Origin: Pantoea alfalfae
GTDB lineage: Bacteria > Pseudomonadota > Gammaproteobacteria > Enterobacterales > Enterobacteriaceae
Reading direction: 5' to 3'
NCBI RefSeq assembly: GCF_019880205.1
Contig: NZ_CP082294.1
Location: 1 to 64,000 of the forward strand
DNA length: 64,000 nt
Shown here piece by piece: positions 1 to 9,232 of this stretch. Numbering within the stretch: position 1 is the first letter of the stretch; each line of letters begins with the position of its first letter. The translations under genes were made by a program, and so were the position numbers. The notes beneath the pieces are model-generated. The model worked only from the letters and a program-made list of their open reading frames with translations, was not told the origin of the DNA and did no database searches.

Positions 1-1074
1 ATGCCAAGAAAAGAACCAGATATCCTGAACATAGCTGATGCGTTTAGCGAAACAGACAAGCGTACAGGCGAAGTTGTTACTCTGACGCCCAACAGTAATA
101 ACACCGTGCAGCCGGTCGCGTTAATGCGACTCGGCTTGTTTGTTCCAACGCTGAAATCCACAGCGCGCAGTCAGAAAAACCAGATGAATGCGATGGATGT
201 GACTCAGGATCTGAAACAGTTATCCCTGGTCAGATCGGAAGGGTATGACAACATCAAGATTTTGGGTGCCCGACTGGATATGGATAATGATTTTAAGACC
301 TGGGTTGGGATCATTCGCGCATTCGCCACGCATGAGTGTCTGGGAGACACGGTAACGCTCTCGTTCGTAGAATTTGCAAAACTCTGCGGCATACCTTCTG
401 CGCGCCTCTCATCGAAGCTCAGGAGCCGTCTGGACGCTTCGCTGACGCGGATTGCGTCTAACACCCTGACTTTTACCAGCAAGGGCGGAGAGAACTACAC
501 AACGCATCTGGTGCAGTCCGCCAAATACAGCGTTAAAAAGGACACGGTGACCTTACAGGCCGATCCTAAGATCTTTGAGCTTTATCAGTTCGACAGAAAG
601 GTTCTGCTGCAGCTTAAGGCTATTAATGAGCTGGCACGCAAAGAGTCCGCTCAGGCACTTTATACGTTTATTGAAAGCCTTCCGCCCAAACCTGCGCCAA
701 TATCTATGGCGCGCCTGCGTGCACGGCTCAACCTTACGTCGCGCGTGATCACCCAGAATGCGACGGTCAGAAAGGCGATGGAGCAGCTAAAAGAGATTGG
801 TTATCTCGACTATACCGAGACCCGCCGCGGCTCTTCTGTGTACTTCTGGGTCCATTATCGTCATCCCAAGCTGCGCCCTGCCGAACTGCCGCTCAGTAAG
901 GCAGGCTTGATCGATGATGAGATGGACGAGTTTGACGATCTGGACAGCGACTCCACTATGATTGATGTCAATTTGCCCGAACCGGTGAGTGAGGATGATA
1001 GCAGTGAGCTTGTCATGGTATCGCGTGAGGAAAAAGAGTTACTTAATAAAATCAGGAAACAGAAAAACCGTTAG
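1..1074 (+). CDS. repA: RepFIB-type plasmid replication initiator RepA
   Basis: Initiator protein of the Rep_3 (RepFIB RepA) family, 357 residues. It should bind the 17-bp iterons that follow it and start replication of this plasmid. Two winged-helix domains fit the sequence, roughly residues 40-190 and 200-290. The tail, about residues 305-345, is strongly acidic (runs of Asp/Glu). The window starts exactly at the ATG, so its promoter, ribosome binding site and any upstream origin iterons are not visible. In RepFIB plasmids such as P307, repeats lie on both sides of repA and RepA represses its own promoter. The family assignment rests on recognising the sequence and on the iterons next to it. 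Confidence 0.93.
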   Translation: MPRKEPDILNIADAFSETDKRTGEVVTLTPNSNNTVQPVALMRLGLFVPTLKSTARSQKNQMNAMDVTQDLKQLSLVRSEGYDNIKILGARLDMDNDFKTWVGIIRAFATHECLGDTVTLSFVEFAKLCGIPSARLSSKLRSRLDASLTRIASNTLTFTSKGGENYTTHLVQSAKYSVKKDTVTLQADPKIFELYQFDRKVLLQLKAINELARKESAQALYTFIESLPPKPAPISMARLRARLNLTSRVITQNATVRKAMEQLKEIGYLDYTETRRGSSVYFWVHYRHPKLRPAELPLSKAGLIDDEMDEFDDLDSDSTMIDVNLPEPVSEDDSSELVMVSREEKELLNKIRKQKNR

Positions 1075-1114
1075 TTACCTGTTCACCACACCGCTCATGG
1101 CTGATGGATCCTGC

Positions 1115-1154
1115 TAACCACTATAGCGAGTAAGATTACTCGCTATAGTGGTTA
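1115..1154. promoter_or_regulatory. Head-to-head iteron palindrome behind repA
   Basis: One inverted and one direct iteron face each other 40 bp after the repA stop. The 18-bp arms (1115-1132 and 1137-1154) are perfect reverse complements with a 4-nt spacer. It could bind a RepA dimer, form a hairpin at the repA mRNA end, or both. No clear U-run follows, so it is not a standard terminator. Confidence 0.8.
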
Positions 1155-2295
1155 ATCTTTTCCCGACGGAGCATCAACATTCTGAATCGCCTGCCTGAAA
1201 AACATCCTGCTATTTGCTCTGGTTTTCCATTGCGCCTCTCTGATCAGGAGGGTGCATTAAGCTTCGCAAAAGATCGACTTCCTGCAGTAGTTAGCCAGTT
1301 CGTCCCGCGGTATCTCTGCAAACGTTGCGTTAACGCTTTAGCGTGTCAGCACTCGCTATAGTGGTTAGTCTGGTCTGGTTAACAGCATGCGGATTTACCT
1401 CCCGACGCCATATGTCGTGTTTCGCTGGCGATATTCAGCTCTTCGGCCTTACTCGCTACAGTGGTTATGGCCATTCTGAAATGACCATCTCATCTTTGTT
1501 TACCTCATTCTGCCCATAAGATTTACACGCTATAGTGGTTTTCTGATGATTTATTGGCTAATACGTTCAGATAATGATCAGATGACAGACCTGGCTGTTA
1601 CAACATTCTCGCTACAGTGGTTATTTTTTGGGATAGAAGGGAGGAGATCACTCGCTATAGTGGTTAGCGGTATCGTTTTATACTGTTTGTTACTAATATT
1701 CAGTAATTTAAAGTGAGTGCTTACTATCATTATATGTCTCTCACCGTATCATGAGGATAAAAAACCAGCGCGACAGGAGAGATCAGGCAGGCACTCGCTA
1801 CAGTGGTTGCGTTACAGGATGAGCAGAATGGTTTCGCTAACAAAACAAAGTTATTTTACTGAATAACAGCATAGAGCAGGGCAGGGCTATGACTCTGTTC
1901 CTGCTACATGCACATCTTCACACGACCTTTTTACTCGCTATAGTGGTTACCCCGCAGGTGAATCGTGCGAGGTGCCCTGCTAAGCACGGATATTTTCAGG
2001 CTCCTCTGTCTGAATGACTTACTCGATATAGTGGTTATCCTCTTAGGAGAGAGGTGAGCAGGCACTCGCTACAGTGGTTATCTTTGCGCTTATTCTCTGC
2101 GCGAGTTAGTTATCGTTATGATTCGGATGATTATTGCGCAACTTACTGGCTACAGTGGTTAACAGTAACGCTTCTGGCGCACGTTTACTCGCTATAGTGG
2201 ATATTTTTCACATTCCCTGGCCGGATAGCGCAGTTCGGTCTCCGATTTACTTCCTATAGTGGTTAACCTGTCAGAGTTACTCGCTATAGTGGTTA
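1115..2295 (+). repeat. Iteron array, 15 copies of a 17-bp repeat
   Basis: The consensus is ACTCGCTATAGTGGTTA. Direct copies start at 1138, 1351, 1451, 1525, 1607, 1650, 1793, 1933, 2021, 2064, 2145, 2187, 2249 and 2279; one inverted copy lies at 1116-1132. Five copies read GCTACAGTGG in the core (1451, 1607, 1793, 2064, 2145). The copies at 1525, 2021, 2145, 2187 and 2249 carry further changes. Start-to-start distances of 42-43 bp and 81-82 bp recur, about four and eight helical turns. The array occupies the gene-free stretch between repA and the next gene. It should act in RepA binding, copy-number control and incompatibility. Confidence 0.95.
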
Positions 2296-2511
2296 TCCGG
2301 AAATGCATGCCGGATACGCGTCATCAGCTCATTCAAAAGTGTCAGTATGGCGTTCAGAATGATTGCAAAAGAAGTGCTGAATGCGTGGATAAATACGGGG
2401 ACGCAGGGCATGGCTGTCAATGACACCTGTTCCTGAGGGCTGGCAGGGCCATAAATGAAGAAAGCGGCCGCTCGCTGGCGCACCGCTTTAGGATTATTAG
2501 GACTGCGTACG

Positions 2512-3699
2512 TTACATGGCCTCGCGATATTCCGGCCAGGCGACAGCTTGCGCCTCATATCGGCCCGCAGCGGCGAACAGCGTACCCTGGAAATTGATTA
2601 CACCTGCTGCTTCCAGCCACATCCACTCTTCTGCCTGTACGATCCCTGCCGCGATGACGGTGATCTCCAGCGCTGAGCAGCACTTGATGATCGCCTGCAC
2701 AACCGCCTGCTTTGGCCCACTGCGATGAACGTCGCGGGTAATACCGGCATCAATACGGATACGGTCGGGCTGAATATGAGTCAGCAATGATAATCCTGCG
2801 GAGCCGTCTCCAAAATTGTCGATAGACAGGCTGATCCCGAACGCTTTCAGTGCGCGTACGGCTTCAGAGAACGCGTCCAGTTGTGAAATCACGCCGGTTT
2901 CACTCACACCAATAACGACCTGCTCCGGTACCAGCCCCGCCTGCTGAATTGCTGCCACAATGTGCTCGACGGCGTCGGGTATGACAACCAGCGTCATTGG
3001 CAGCAGACTCACGTAGAGCGTCATACCATCGGGACAAACCAGACCAGCCTGGGAAAAGGTTTTCTTCACGGTTTCCAGGTCGTCAACATAAAGCCTGTCG
3101 CCGGAAATTTCATCGGTAAGCGCCGGACGAAGGGTAACAGCTTCAATGGCGGTCACCTGACGCGCCAGCGGATCGACCACCGGACGGAAGCTCACGCCTT
3201 CTGTCTCCGGGCGGGAGTCCGGCACATGAGTGTGCTCTGAAATAAACTCCCAGTAACCTGGCGGAAGAACCTCGTAGTAGTTTTCTTTCTCACGTGACTC
3301 TACAAAAGTACGCAGGAATTGCAGTGCCCGATCATCATAGGTCAGGCGATATTTAGACGTACCTTTGTCCAGCACCGCCTGTAGCAGTGATGAGCGATCG
3401 TGTTCGCGCAGGTCAAACAGCGACATGCCCGCATTACCAAAACGTCGGGAAGGCGCATAGTCACGCATCAGTTCGACGACATTATGATGCCGCCGATCGG
3501 CACAGATTCGCTGATAAACTGCCTGAATGCCCGCTTCAGGACCTTCGAGTAACTGGAAGAAATGGGTGCCGTTGAATAACAGGATACCGGTTACATCGTG
3601 CGTGCTGTTGATTTTGCTGGCGTTATCGACCATCTCCGGAAGGGTTCTGACCGGAAAGTCATCTGAAATATGGCTGCGATAGATTATGGTAGTTAGCAT
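2512..3699 (-). CDS. bluF: BLUF-EAL blue-light protein, degenerate EAL (BluF/YcgF-like)
   Basis: 395 residues. An N-terminal BLUF (FAD-binding blue-light) domain occupies about residues 1-93 and opens MLTTIIYRSHISDD, very like E. coli BluF. A C-terminal EAL domain follows from about 150. The EAL catalytic motifs are eroded: EAV for EAL, DNFGDG for DDFGAG, IDAG for the usual K(I/L)DR, and AAGIV for AEGVE. As with E. coli BluF, which binds the repressor BluR and does not hydrolyse c-di-GMP, this copy is probably a light-dependent protein partner. The start at 3699 was chosen because GGAG lies 6 nt upstream; the longer frame to 3741 has no such site. A second, less degenerate paralogue lies at 9233-10447. 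Confidence 0.88.
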   Translation of the reverse strand: MLTTIIYRSHISDDFPVRTLPEMVDNASKINSTHDVTGILLFNGTHFFQLLEGPEAGIQAVYQRICADRRHHNVVELMRDYAPSRRFGNAGMSLFDLREHDRSSLLQAVLDKGTSKYRLTYDDRALQFLRTFVESREKENYYEVLPPGYWEFISEHTHVPDSRPETEGVSFRPVVDPLARQVTAIEAVTLRPALTDEISGDRLYVDDLETVKKTFSQAGLVCPDGMTLYVSLLPMTLVVIPDAVEHIVAAIQQAGLVPEQVVIGVSETGVISQLDAFSEAVRALKAFGISLSIDNFGDGSAGLSLLTHIQPDRIRIDAGITRDVHRSGPKQAVVQAIIKCCSALEITVIAAGIVQAEEWMWLEAAGVINFQGTLFAAAGRYEAQAVAWPEYREAM

Positions 3700-4017
3700 G
3701 TGCAGCTCCGTTTTACGTAATTGTTGCGGACACGCTAACACTGATCAAAAAATGTTTCATCTATACTTGATTGCTGTCGCACGGACTGCAACAGAGCAGG
3801 TGGCACTAAGCGAAACGGCAAATCGGCAGATCTGCATTCAGTTAACGTAACCGTAATGACGCTGCTGGATCTGTGCCGATGAAATCATGTCATTGCATCA
3901 TAAATAAGGCAGCCATCGGGGCGGCCTTGTGGTTCTCGCGGAAACGTAATCATCGGCTCAGCAGTGACATAAGCGTAATGTTCAACACAGGCATCGATGA
4001 TTTTTTAGCGCGCAGGT
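3700..4017. other. Intergenic region, 318 bp
   Basis: Leader and promoter region of the bluF-like gene. No convincing small gene or strong promoter motif was seen; open frames here are shadows of the neighbouring genes. Confidence 0.5.
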
Positions 4018-5802
4018 TTAATGGCACTCACCACGCAGTTTCCAGTGAAGCCAGTGATCCAGCGCTTCTTCGTTTAATGGCTTCGAATAGAAATAGCCCT
4101 GGGCCTGATCGCAGCCATATTCTGTCAGGGATGTCACGGCGTCAGGACACTCAACGCCCTCTGCCACCACCGTATAGTCCAGCTCTTTGAGCATGGCGAT
4201 GATGCTACGGGCAATAATGCGTGAAGCCGTATCTGAAGAGAGCTCACTGATCAGAGAGCGATCCAGCTTGATAACATCCAGCGGCATACGACGCAGATAG
4301 CTGATATTGCTGTAGCCTGTGCCAAAATCATCGAGTGAAATCGTGAATCCCCGTTCTCTGAGCATCTCCAGTCCGCGAAGAGCGGTGGGGCTTTCAAGGA
4401 TGCGCTCTGTCTCCAGACATTCGATGCCCAGCAGCGAGGTCGGAAGCTTAGACTTCAGCATTTTGCTTTCCAGCGCGGAAGCAAATCCCTCGCATGCAAA
4501 ATCGCGCACGCTGACGTTTATGGTTAATGGCAATTGAATACAGTTATTACGCAGTCGTCTGAGACGTTCAACGGCCTGGTCGATAATCCAGGCGGTCAGC
4601 ACCGAGAGCAGATCGGTCTGCTCGGCCAGCGGAATAAAGGCAGCCGGTGAAAGTTCCCCTCTGCTGGGATGTCGCCAGCGGATGAGCGCTTCCAGGCCCA
4701 CCGGTTTACCACTCTGCAGGCAAATTTTAGGCTGATAGACCATATAGAGCCCGATGTTATCGCGCAGAGCTGTTTTCAGATCGGTCATCAGCAGGAAATC
4801 TTCTGAGCGCTGTGTCTCCGCCTCAATATCAAAACGCTGAGAAGGCAGCCCGCGCCCGACCGCTTCATTCAGCGCGCTCACCGCGCGGCGCAACACTTCC
4901 GACGCTGACATGCTGCCGGCAACAAAGCCGGCCTCACCGGTATGAGGCGTCAGTGCAACTGACAGCCCCTCATCCATGTCTGCACTGATACCCTCCAGGC
5001 GATCGGCGACCCAGGCTGCACTTAGCCGGCTATCGGCACGAGTCAGAATGGCAAACCGCCCTGTGGCCACAGTGTAGATCATTTCACCTACCGCCGGACG
5101 CAGGCGCAGCGGCAGCAGGGTAGCCATATCCTTCAGCAGGCTTTCAACCGGATTCATTCCCATGGTGCGGGCCAGTTCATAAGCACGTGACATGTCGATG
5201 CAATCAATCAGCACCAGACGGCGTGGCGTGGTGTCGCCGGCCACAGCCAGATATTGCAAATCACGTATCAGGCGCTGGCGATTAGGCAATCCGGTCACCG
5301 GATCGCAAAAACCAGCCGAATGCCAGGCTTCAAGAAAGGACATGACCAGTGTGGAGAGCAGCGTTAATGTCGTCACCTGCTCAACGGCAAATGCATGCGG
5401 CTCGGTGTCGGTAACACAGAGCGTGCCCAGAATAATGCCGTCGCGGGTTTTCAGGGGCACACCGGCATAAAAACGAATAAAAGGTGAGCCAGTGATCAGC
5501 GGATGCGTGACAAAGCGCGCATCGTGATAGGTATCCGGCACGATCACTGCGCTGTCGCTGTCTACCACATGACGGCAGAGTGAATCCCCACGCGTCGAGC
5601 GTTGCAGATCAAAGTTATGTGACGCGCGTACGGTCTGGAATTCGTCATCCAGCACCGAGATAAAGCTTCCCGGGATACCCAGGGCCTGACTGGCTAACCG
5701 GACAAATTTTCGCAGAACGTCATCGCGACTTTCGTCAGGGTTGCGCAGTGCCTGCAAAGCACGACTTCGGCGCTCATTGTCGCCGTCTAGATTCTTGAGC
5801 AT
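4018..5802 (-). CDS. GAF-GGDEF-EAL protein, probable c-di-GMP phosphodiesterase
   Basis: 594 residues with no membrane segment. A GAF sensor covers about residues 24-155. A GGDEF-like domain follows, starting DPVTGLPNR near 168, but its signature is lost (VATGRFAIL where GGDEF should be), so it cannot make c-di-GMP. The EAL domain, about 335-594, keeps its key motifs: EALIRW near 369, NVSVRDF, DDFGTGYSN near 490, KLDRSLI, AEGVE and QGYFYSKP. It is therefore probably an active phosphodiesterase controlled by GAF and perhaps by GTP binding to the degenerate GGDEF. A GGAGG lies 10 nt upstream of the ATG. It is separate from the bluF-like gene downstream (318 bp). Confidence 0.9.
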   Translation of the reverse strand: MLKNLDGDNERRSRALQALRNPDESRDDVLRKFVRLASQALGIPGSFISVLDDEFQTVRASHNFDLQRSTRGDSLCRHVVDSDSAVIVPDTYHDARFVTHPLITGSPFIRFYAGVPLKTRDGIILGTLCVTDTEPHAFAVEQVTTLTLLSTLVMSFLEAWHSAGFCDPVTGLPNRQRLIRDLQYLAVAGDTTPRRLVLIDCIDMSRAYELARTMGMNPVESLLKDMATLLPLRLRPAVGEMIYTVATGRFAILTRADSRLSAAWVADRLEGISADMDEGLSVALTPHTGEAGFVAGSMSASEVLRRAVSALNEAVGRGLPSQRFDIEAETQRSEDFLLMTDLKTALRDNIGLYMVYQPKICLQSGKPVGLEALIRWRHPSRGELSPAAFIPLAEQTDLLSVLTAWIIDQAVERLRRLRNNCIQLPLTINVSVRDFACEGFASALESKMLKSKLPTSLLGIECLETERILESPTALRGLEMLRERGFTISLDDFGTGYSNISYLRRMPLDVIKLDRSLISELSSDTASRIIARSIIAMLKELDYTVVAEGVECPDAVTSLTEYGCDQAQGYFYSKPLNEEALDHWLHWKLRGECH

Positions 5803-6314
5803 GTGTGTGTAACCTCCGCACCGGCTGATTACGGAGCGAAAAAAGAAAACTGTCCGGAGCGAAATCTGATTCGGGCGGCAGGAAATATAGCGTATTTTTT
5901 ATTGTCAGCCTGATAATAAGGGAGTATGCGGCGGGTGTCTCTTAATATTTTCTTTAACGCATAAAGGGAATATTAACGATTCGAAAATTTAATCGAAGCG
6001 GTGTCTGATTATTTACCTTTTATATTTTCAGCCAGCCACTTCAGCACGTTTAAGCTTCATTTACGGGCAGAAAATCAACAAGCATTCAGGATGGTTAATA
6101 TTATTTCTAAGTCGGTTTTCATGGGAAACAGCCCAGATGACGGAGGCAGGATCGTTATGCACAGGCTACTCTGCGGGATAACCTCTTCAAACACAACGTA
6201 AAAGCCGGGAAGGAACCCAGACCGGCAGAGGTGACCTGTCAGCGTGCTCCCGGCTGATGCAGGCCAATCCACCGTAATGCCGGCGTTAACACAGCGTTTC
6301 TGACAGCAATCAGC
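5803..6314. other. Intergenic region, 512 bp
   Basis: AT-rich stretch with no supported gene. The open frame at 6001-6201 (+) has no ribosome binding site and no recognisable protein features. It holds the promoter region of the leftward GAF-GGDEF-EAL gene. Confidence 0.5.
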
Positions 6315-6539
6315 TTAACGTTTGATGCCATTCAGAGATTGAGCCGGGCGACGTGGGGGTGGGTTCTGTTCCAGCCAGTCACGAACCTGTTCGGTTCGTG
6401 CGCCGCTTTCACGGATCGCGCGTGTCAGTCTTTCCTGGGTTGTCCTCAGCTCCTGAGTCCAGTAGGTGATTTGCCACTGTTCACGAATTTCCACATGCGA
6501 CAGATCGTCGGGTGAGCGACGCTGGATGGGATTTTTCAT
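6315..6539 (-). CDS. DUF3606 family small protein
   Basis: 74 residues, hydrophilic. The central part (REQWQITYWTQELRTTQE, then the LTRAIRESG and VRDWL segments) fits the DUF3606 family: a conserved YWT-x-EL core followed by an amphipathic helix. The function of the family is unknown. A strong GGAGG lies 7 nt upstream of the ATG. It stands alone, between the GAF-GGDEF-EAL gene and a divergent helix-turn-helix gene. The tail is Pro/Arg rich. Confidence 0.75.
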   Translation of the reverse strand: MKNPIQRRSPDDLSHVEIREQWQITYWTQELRTTQERLTRAIRESGARTEQVRDWLEQNPPPRRPAQSLNGIKR

Positions 6540-6910
6540 TCATTATCCTCCTCTGGTTTCAATGATGCAGCCTGAACAGGGACCTCAGGCTAAACATCCA
6601 TCCTGATGAAGAAAGGGGCATTGAGGTAGCGGATTAATCCCTGAATGGTCCTTAAGTCAAATAACAGGATAATTCCTGGCGGAAGAAATAAAGCATTCTA
6701 AGGAAATAGGAAAAGCGCTGTCAGGACGAAATATGCCGTTTCGCTTACAGAAAAATTTCGCTTAATTGTTGATTCTGAAATTTGACATTTAAGCAAAATA
6801 GTCAATTATTCTCTGGTCTTTTCGCTCTGAGCGCTTTCGGGTCGCTTCGCTTTAATTGCTGGCGAAGCGCTGTGCTTTAGCGGTTTTTATCATGTTTAAG
6901 GAGTCTTTGT
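6540..6910. other. Intergenic region, 371 bp, with imperfect palindrome
   Basis: Divergent promoter region between the DUF3606 gene and the helix-turn-helix gene. It holds an imperfect inverted repeat, AGCGCTTTCG near 6830-6839 against CGAAGCGCT near 6863-6871, which could be an operator for the small DNA-binding protein that follows. No gene was seen. Confidence 0.4.
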
Positions 6911-7150
6911 TTGGTTAATCGTCCCCCCAAGCCGCCTGTGGTTGTCCAGAGTAATGTGCGTGAACTTCGTCTTGCCGCTGGCCTCTCACAGCAGAGCGCC
7001 GCTGAGCGTTTTGACCTGAGCCTGAGAGTCTGGCAAACCAAAGAAGCTGCAGGTAATCCGACGCTACTTAGCCAGGGCGAATATGAACTACTGTTGTTAC
7101 TGGCGGGTTGTCATCCCCATTTTGTTCTTGCGCCTCAGAGCAAAAAGTAA
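6911..7150 (+). CDS. Small XRE-like helix-turn-helix protein
   Basis: 79 residues. Residues 14-52 (VRELRLAAGLSQQSAAERF onward) read as an XRE/Cro-type helix-turn-helix: LR-x-AAGLSQ as the first helices, then FDLSLRVWQTKE as the recognition region. The likely start is TTG at 6911, because AAGGAG lies 7 nt upstream and no ATG or GTG fits. It resembles small phage- or plasmid-type repressors, but no toxin or partner gene lies beside it. Target unknown; the imperfect palindrome just upstream is a candidate operator. Confidence 0.7.
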   Translation: MVNRPPKPPVVVQSNVRELRLAAGLSQQSAAERFDLSLRVWQTKEAAGNPTLLSQGEYELLLLLAGCHPHFVLAPQSKK

Positions 7151-7226
7151 CGGCTCAGTTAATATCCTTAAATTTGTGTCTGTGATAACAGGCCGTACCG
7201 TCACGTAAAAAAATACTATTTAGCCA

Positions 7227-7254
7227 CTTGAAAGCTGACAACCGATCCCTATTT
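7227..7254 (+). promoter_or_regulatory. Sigma-32 (heat-shock) type promoter
   Basis: The -35 element CTTGAAA (7227-7233) and the -10 element CCCTATTT (7247-7254) are 13 bp apart. This matches the RpoH consensus CTTGAAA, 13-15 bp, CCCCATNT closely. It lies 70 bp ahead of the Hsp20 start. Confidence 0.8.
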
Positions 7255-7323
7255 TAACGGTGATCGGAAATATGATACCGGTCAGATGAACTTTTGGATG
7301 AACCTGTTCAGGAGATTATCACC

Positions 7324-7812
7324 ATGTCAGTGCAACAGTTTTCTGTTTTCCCTTCGCTGGCTGATTCTGTCTTTTCAGACCGTTTTAGCCGTATCGATAA
7401 ATTGTTCAGCCAGCTGACTGGCGACAATCCGGTGACGTCAGTTCCCGCTTATGATCTGCAGCGGGTTGAGGATAACCGTTACGCGCTGACCGTCAGCGTA
7501 CCCGGCTGGAAAGAGCATGAGCTGGAAATAGAACTGCGTGGCGGACGGCTTTCCGTAGCAGGTCACCGGAATGATGCATCAGAGGAATCGTCTGGCGAGA
7601 CCCGGCAGGAGAACAGCAGCTGGATCCATCGCGGCATTTCCCGGCATGATTTCCAGATGAGCTTTACTATTCCGGAGCACATGAAGGTGACCGGCGCCAG
7701 TCTGGCGGACGGTTTACTCAGCATTGATTTGATCCAGGAGATACCGGAGAGCGAGAAACCGCGCCGCATCCCGATTGCAATCGGCGGACCACGAACGCTG
7801 GAACATCAGTAA
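7324..7812 (+). CDS. Small heat-shock protein, Hsp20/IbpA family
   Basis: 162-residue alpha-crystallin domain chaperone that should hold unfolding proteins for refolding by DnaK/ClpB. The domain spans about residues 40-145, with VSVPGWKEHELEIELRGG and the DGLLSIDL strand as clear landmarks. The start at 7324 is supported by AGGAG 8 nt upstream; the frame opens ten codons earlier without a site. Heat induction is expected from the sigma-32-type promoter. The leader can also pair GGTGAT (7259-7264) with ATCACC (7318-7323) right before the ATG, as an RNA thermometer might. A terminator follows at 7822. It differs from chromosomal IbpA/IbpB in its N-terminus. Confidence 0.93.
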   Translation: MSVQQFSVFPSLADSVFSDRFSRIDKLFSQLTGDNPVTSVPAYDLQRVEDNRYALTVSVPGWKEHELEIELRGGRLSVAGHRNDASEESSGETRQENSSWIHRGISRHDFQMSFTIPEHMKVTGASLADGLLSIDLIQEIPESEKPRRIPIAIGGPRTLEHQ

Positions 7813-7821
7813 TGTGAACAG

Positions 7822-7855
7822 GGCGGAAGCGGCTCAGGCTGTTTCCGCCTTTTTT
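7822..7855 (+). terminator. Rho-independent terminator of hsp20
   Basis: Stem GGCGGAA (7822-7828 region) with TTCCGCC (7843-7849), followed by six T. It lies 10 bp after the Hsp20 stop. Confidence 0.85.
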
Positions 7856-7885
7856 AACTGCCGGCAGGGCAGAAGATCAACCGCG

Positions 7886-8650
7886 TCAGGCGCTGGCAGA
7901 CATCGGGCAAACGGATGAGTGCACGCCAGTATTTGTTCCGGTCAGCATAATGGGCGCACCCGCCTCAAGACGGGAGTGAAATGCCGCCTTCATCGATACA
8001 CTGATACCATCGCCACACCACATCAGATGATGCTCAAAACGGCGATGCGCCACGGCGGGAACACCGCGTGTGGCCGCGGCGACTTCAACCCGAAAGCCCT
8101 GTCCGTTGAGCCGTATCGCTTCCATCCAGATCTCGGTTTCATCCGTCACGCTGACCGCTTCAAGAAACAGCGGTATGGTGTTGCGTCGCCGTGCGGCCAG
8201 CGACAGGCTCTCCCACTGGCGGATTACGGCAGTATGAAAGCGCTGCTGACGCTGGGCTGCTCCTTTACTGAGGTCAGAACGCAGCCAGAGGTTGAGCGGC
8301 CGCAGATAGCGGTTAACATAATCATCGCCACAGTAGTCGGTATTCATCATCTGTAGTTCACGTTCAACATCTGCGTCCGGATTGTTCGCCAGCAGTTGCA
8401 ACATATCCTCTTCCCGGCAGGCCCAGCCGCCAGGCAGCGTGACGTTGGGACAGTTAAGGGCAGCATGGATATCAAACAGCGTATGGCCTCCTGATGTCAT
8501 TTCACGAACGCAGAGGGCGCGCGTAAGCTGCTGATCTGAGTAGCCAGCAGGGCCAGGCGGTGTGAGCAGCCCGGCACGGCGCCAGCGACGCAGAGTTTCA
8601 GGAAGAACACCGACGAGACCACATACGGTGTCGGTAGAGTGCTGAGGCAT
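7886..8650 (-). CDS. MerR-type regulator, BluR/MlrA-like
   Basis: 254 residues. The N-terminal MerR helix-turn-helix runs about residues 8-70 (VLPETLRRWRRAGLL). The long C-terminal half resembles the degenerate cobalamin-binding-like region of BluR and MlrA: ETEIWMEAIRLNGQGFRVEV aligns with the matching segment of E. coli BluR. In E. coli BluR is released from DNA by light-activated BluF, relieving repression of small biofilm regulators. Here a BLUF-EAL gene lies 580 bp upstream on the same strand, so a light-controlled BluF/BluR pair is a fair inference. The start at 8650 was preferred because the longer frame adds 27 residues unlike MerR proteins. The targets are not evident in this window. 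Confidence 0.78.
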   Translation of the reverse strand: MPQHSTDTVCGLVGVLPETLRRWRRAGLLTPPGPAGYSDQQLTRALCVREMTSGGHTLFDIHAALNCPNVTLPGGWACREEDMLQLLANNPDADVERELQMMNTDYCGDDYVNRYLRPLNLWLRSDLSKGAAQRQQRFHTAVIRQWESLSLAARRRNTIPLFLEAVSVTDETEIWMEAIRLNGQGFRVEVAAATRGVPAVAHRRFEHHLMWCGDGISVSMKAAFHSRLEAGAPIMLTGTNTGVHSSVCPMSASA

Positions 8651-8850
8651 AGTTGATATCCGTGAAGCGTAACGCCCCCCGATCGGGGAAGATGGCCGCA
8701 GTATGCACGCCAGAAATAAATAAAGAAACAATCATTTCCATAATCTATGCCCGCGACTGGTGCGGAGATGGCGTGGAGTAAACGCACATACGGAGAAGAG
8801 CGCTGATGGGCAGGTGCCGGGCGCAGAGACGCCCGGCGATGAAGAACGCT

Positions 8851-9060
8851 TTACCAGTGGTACTTGTTGGAATCTTCCCACTCTTTCACTTCTTTTTCGG
8901 CACGGTCTTTCTCGTAGCCGTAGCGTTCCTGAATTTTACCGACCAGCTGATCGCGCTTCCCTTCTACAACGGTCATATCATCATCCGTAAGATCACCCCA
9001 TTTTTCCTTGACCTTACCTTTGAACTGCTTCCAGTTACCGCCAATGCGATCTTCGTTCAT
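8851..9060 (-). CDS. CsbD-family stress protein (YjbJ-like)
   Basis: 69-residue hydrophilic helical protein of the CsbD family: MNEDRIGGNWKQFKGKVKEK at the start, then KWGDLTDDD and GKIQERYGY. Homologues such as E. coli YjbJ are abundant under general stress (RpoS or SigB control); their biochemical role is unknown. The start at 9060 matches the family start exactly, with GGGAG a few bases upstream. It lies between the BLUF-EAL gene and the MerR gene, all on the minus strand, but with gaps of 170-200 bp, so cotranscription is uncertain. Confidence 0.93.
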   Translation of the reverse strand: MNEDRIGGNWKQFKGKVKEKWGDLTDDDMTVVEGKRDQLVGKIQERYGYEKDRAEKEVKEWEDSNKYHW

Positions 9061-9232
9061 GGTGAATCTCCCAATTCCGGTTGTTATCCAGGGACCTGAT
9101 GAATATCTGTCTTGCCAGAAGGCTGTCAGATGAATTAAGCATGGCACAGCTTTTGCTTTTTGCAGCGAAGCGGTGTGAGCCGCTTCAAACTATGAGCAAA
9201 AGCGCAGGCAGGGGAATATTTTGCCGGTAAAA

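Noticed and set aside
1115-2295. Regular-looking repeats that could suggest a CRISPR array
   Set aside because: Repeats are 17 bp with very uneven spacing (30-213 bp), follow a RepFIB repA, and no cas genes are present; they are iterons.
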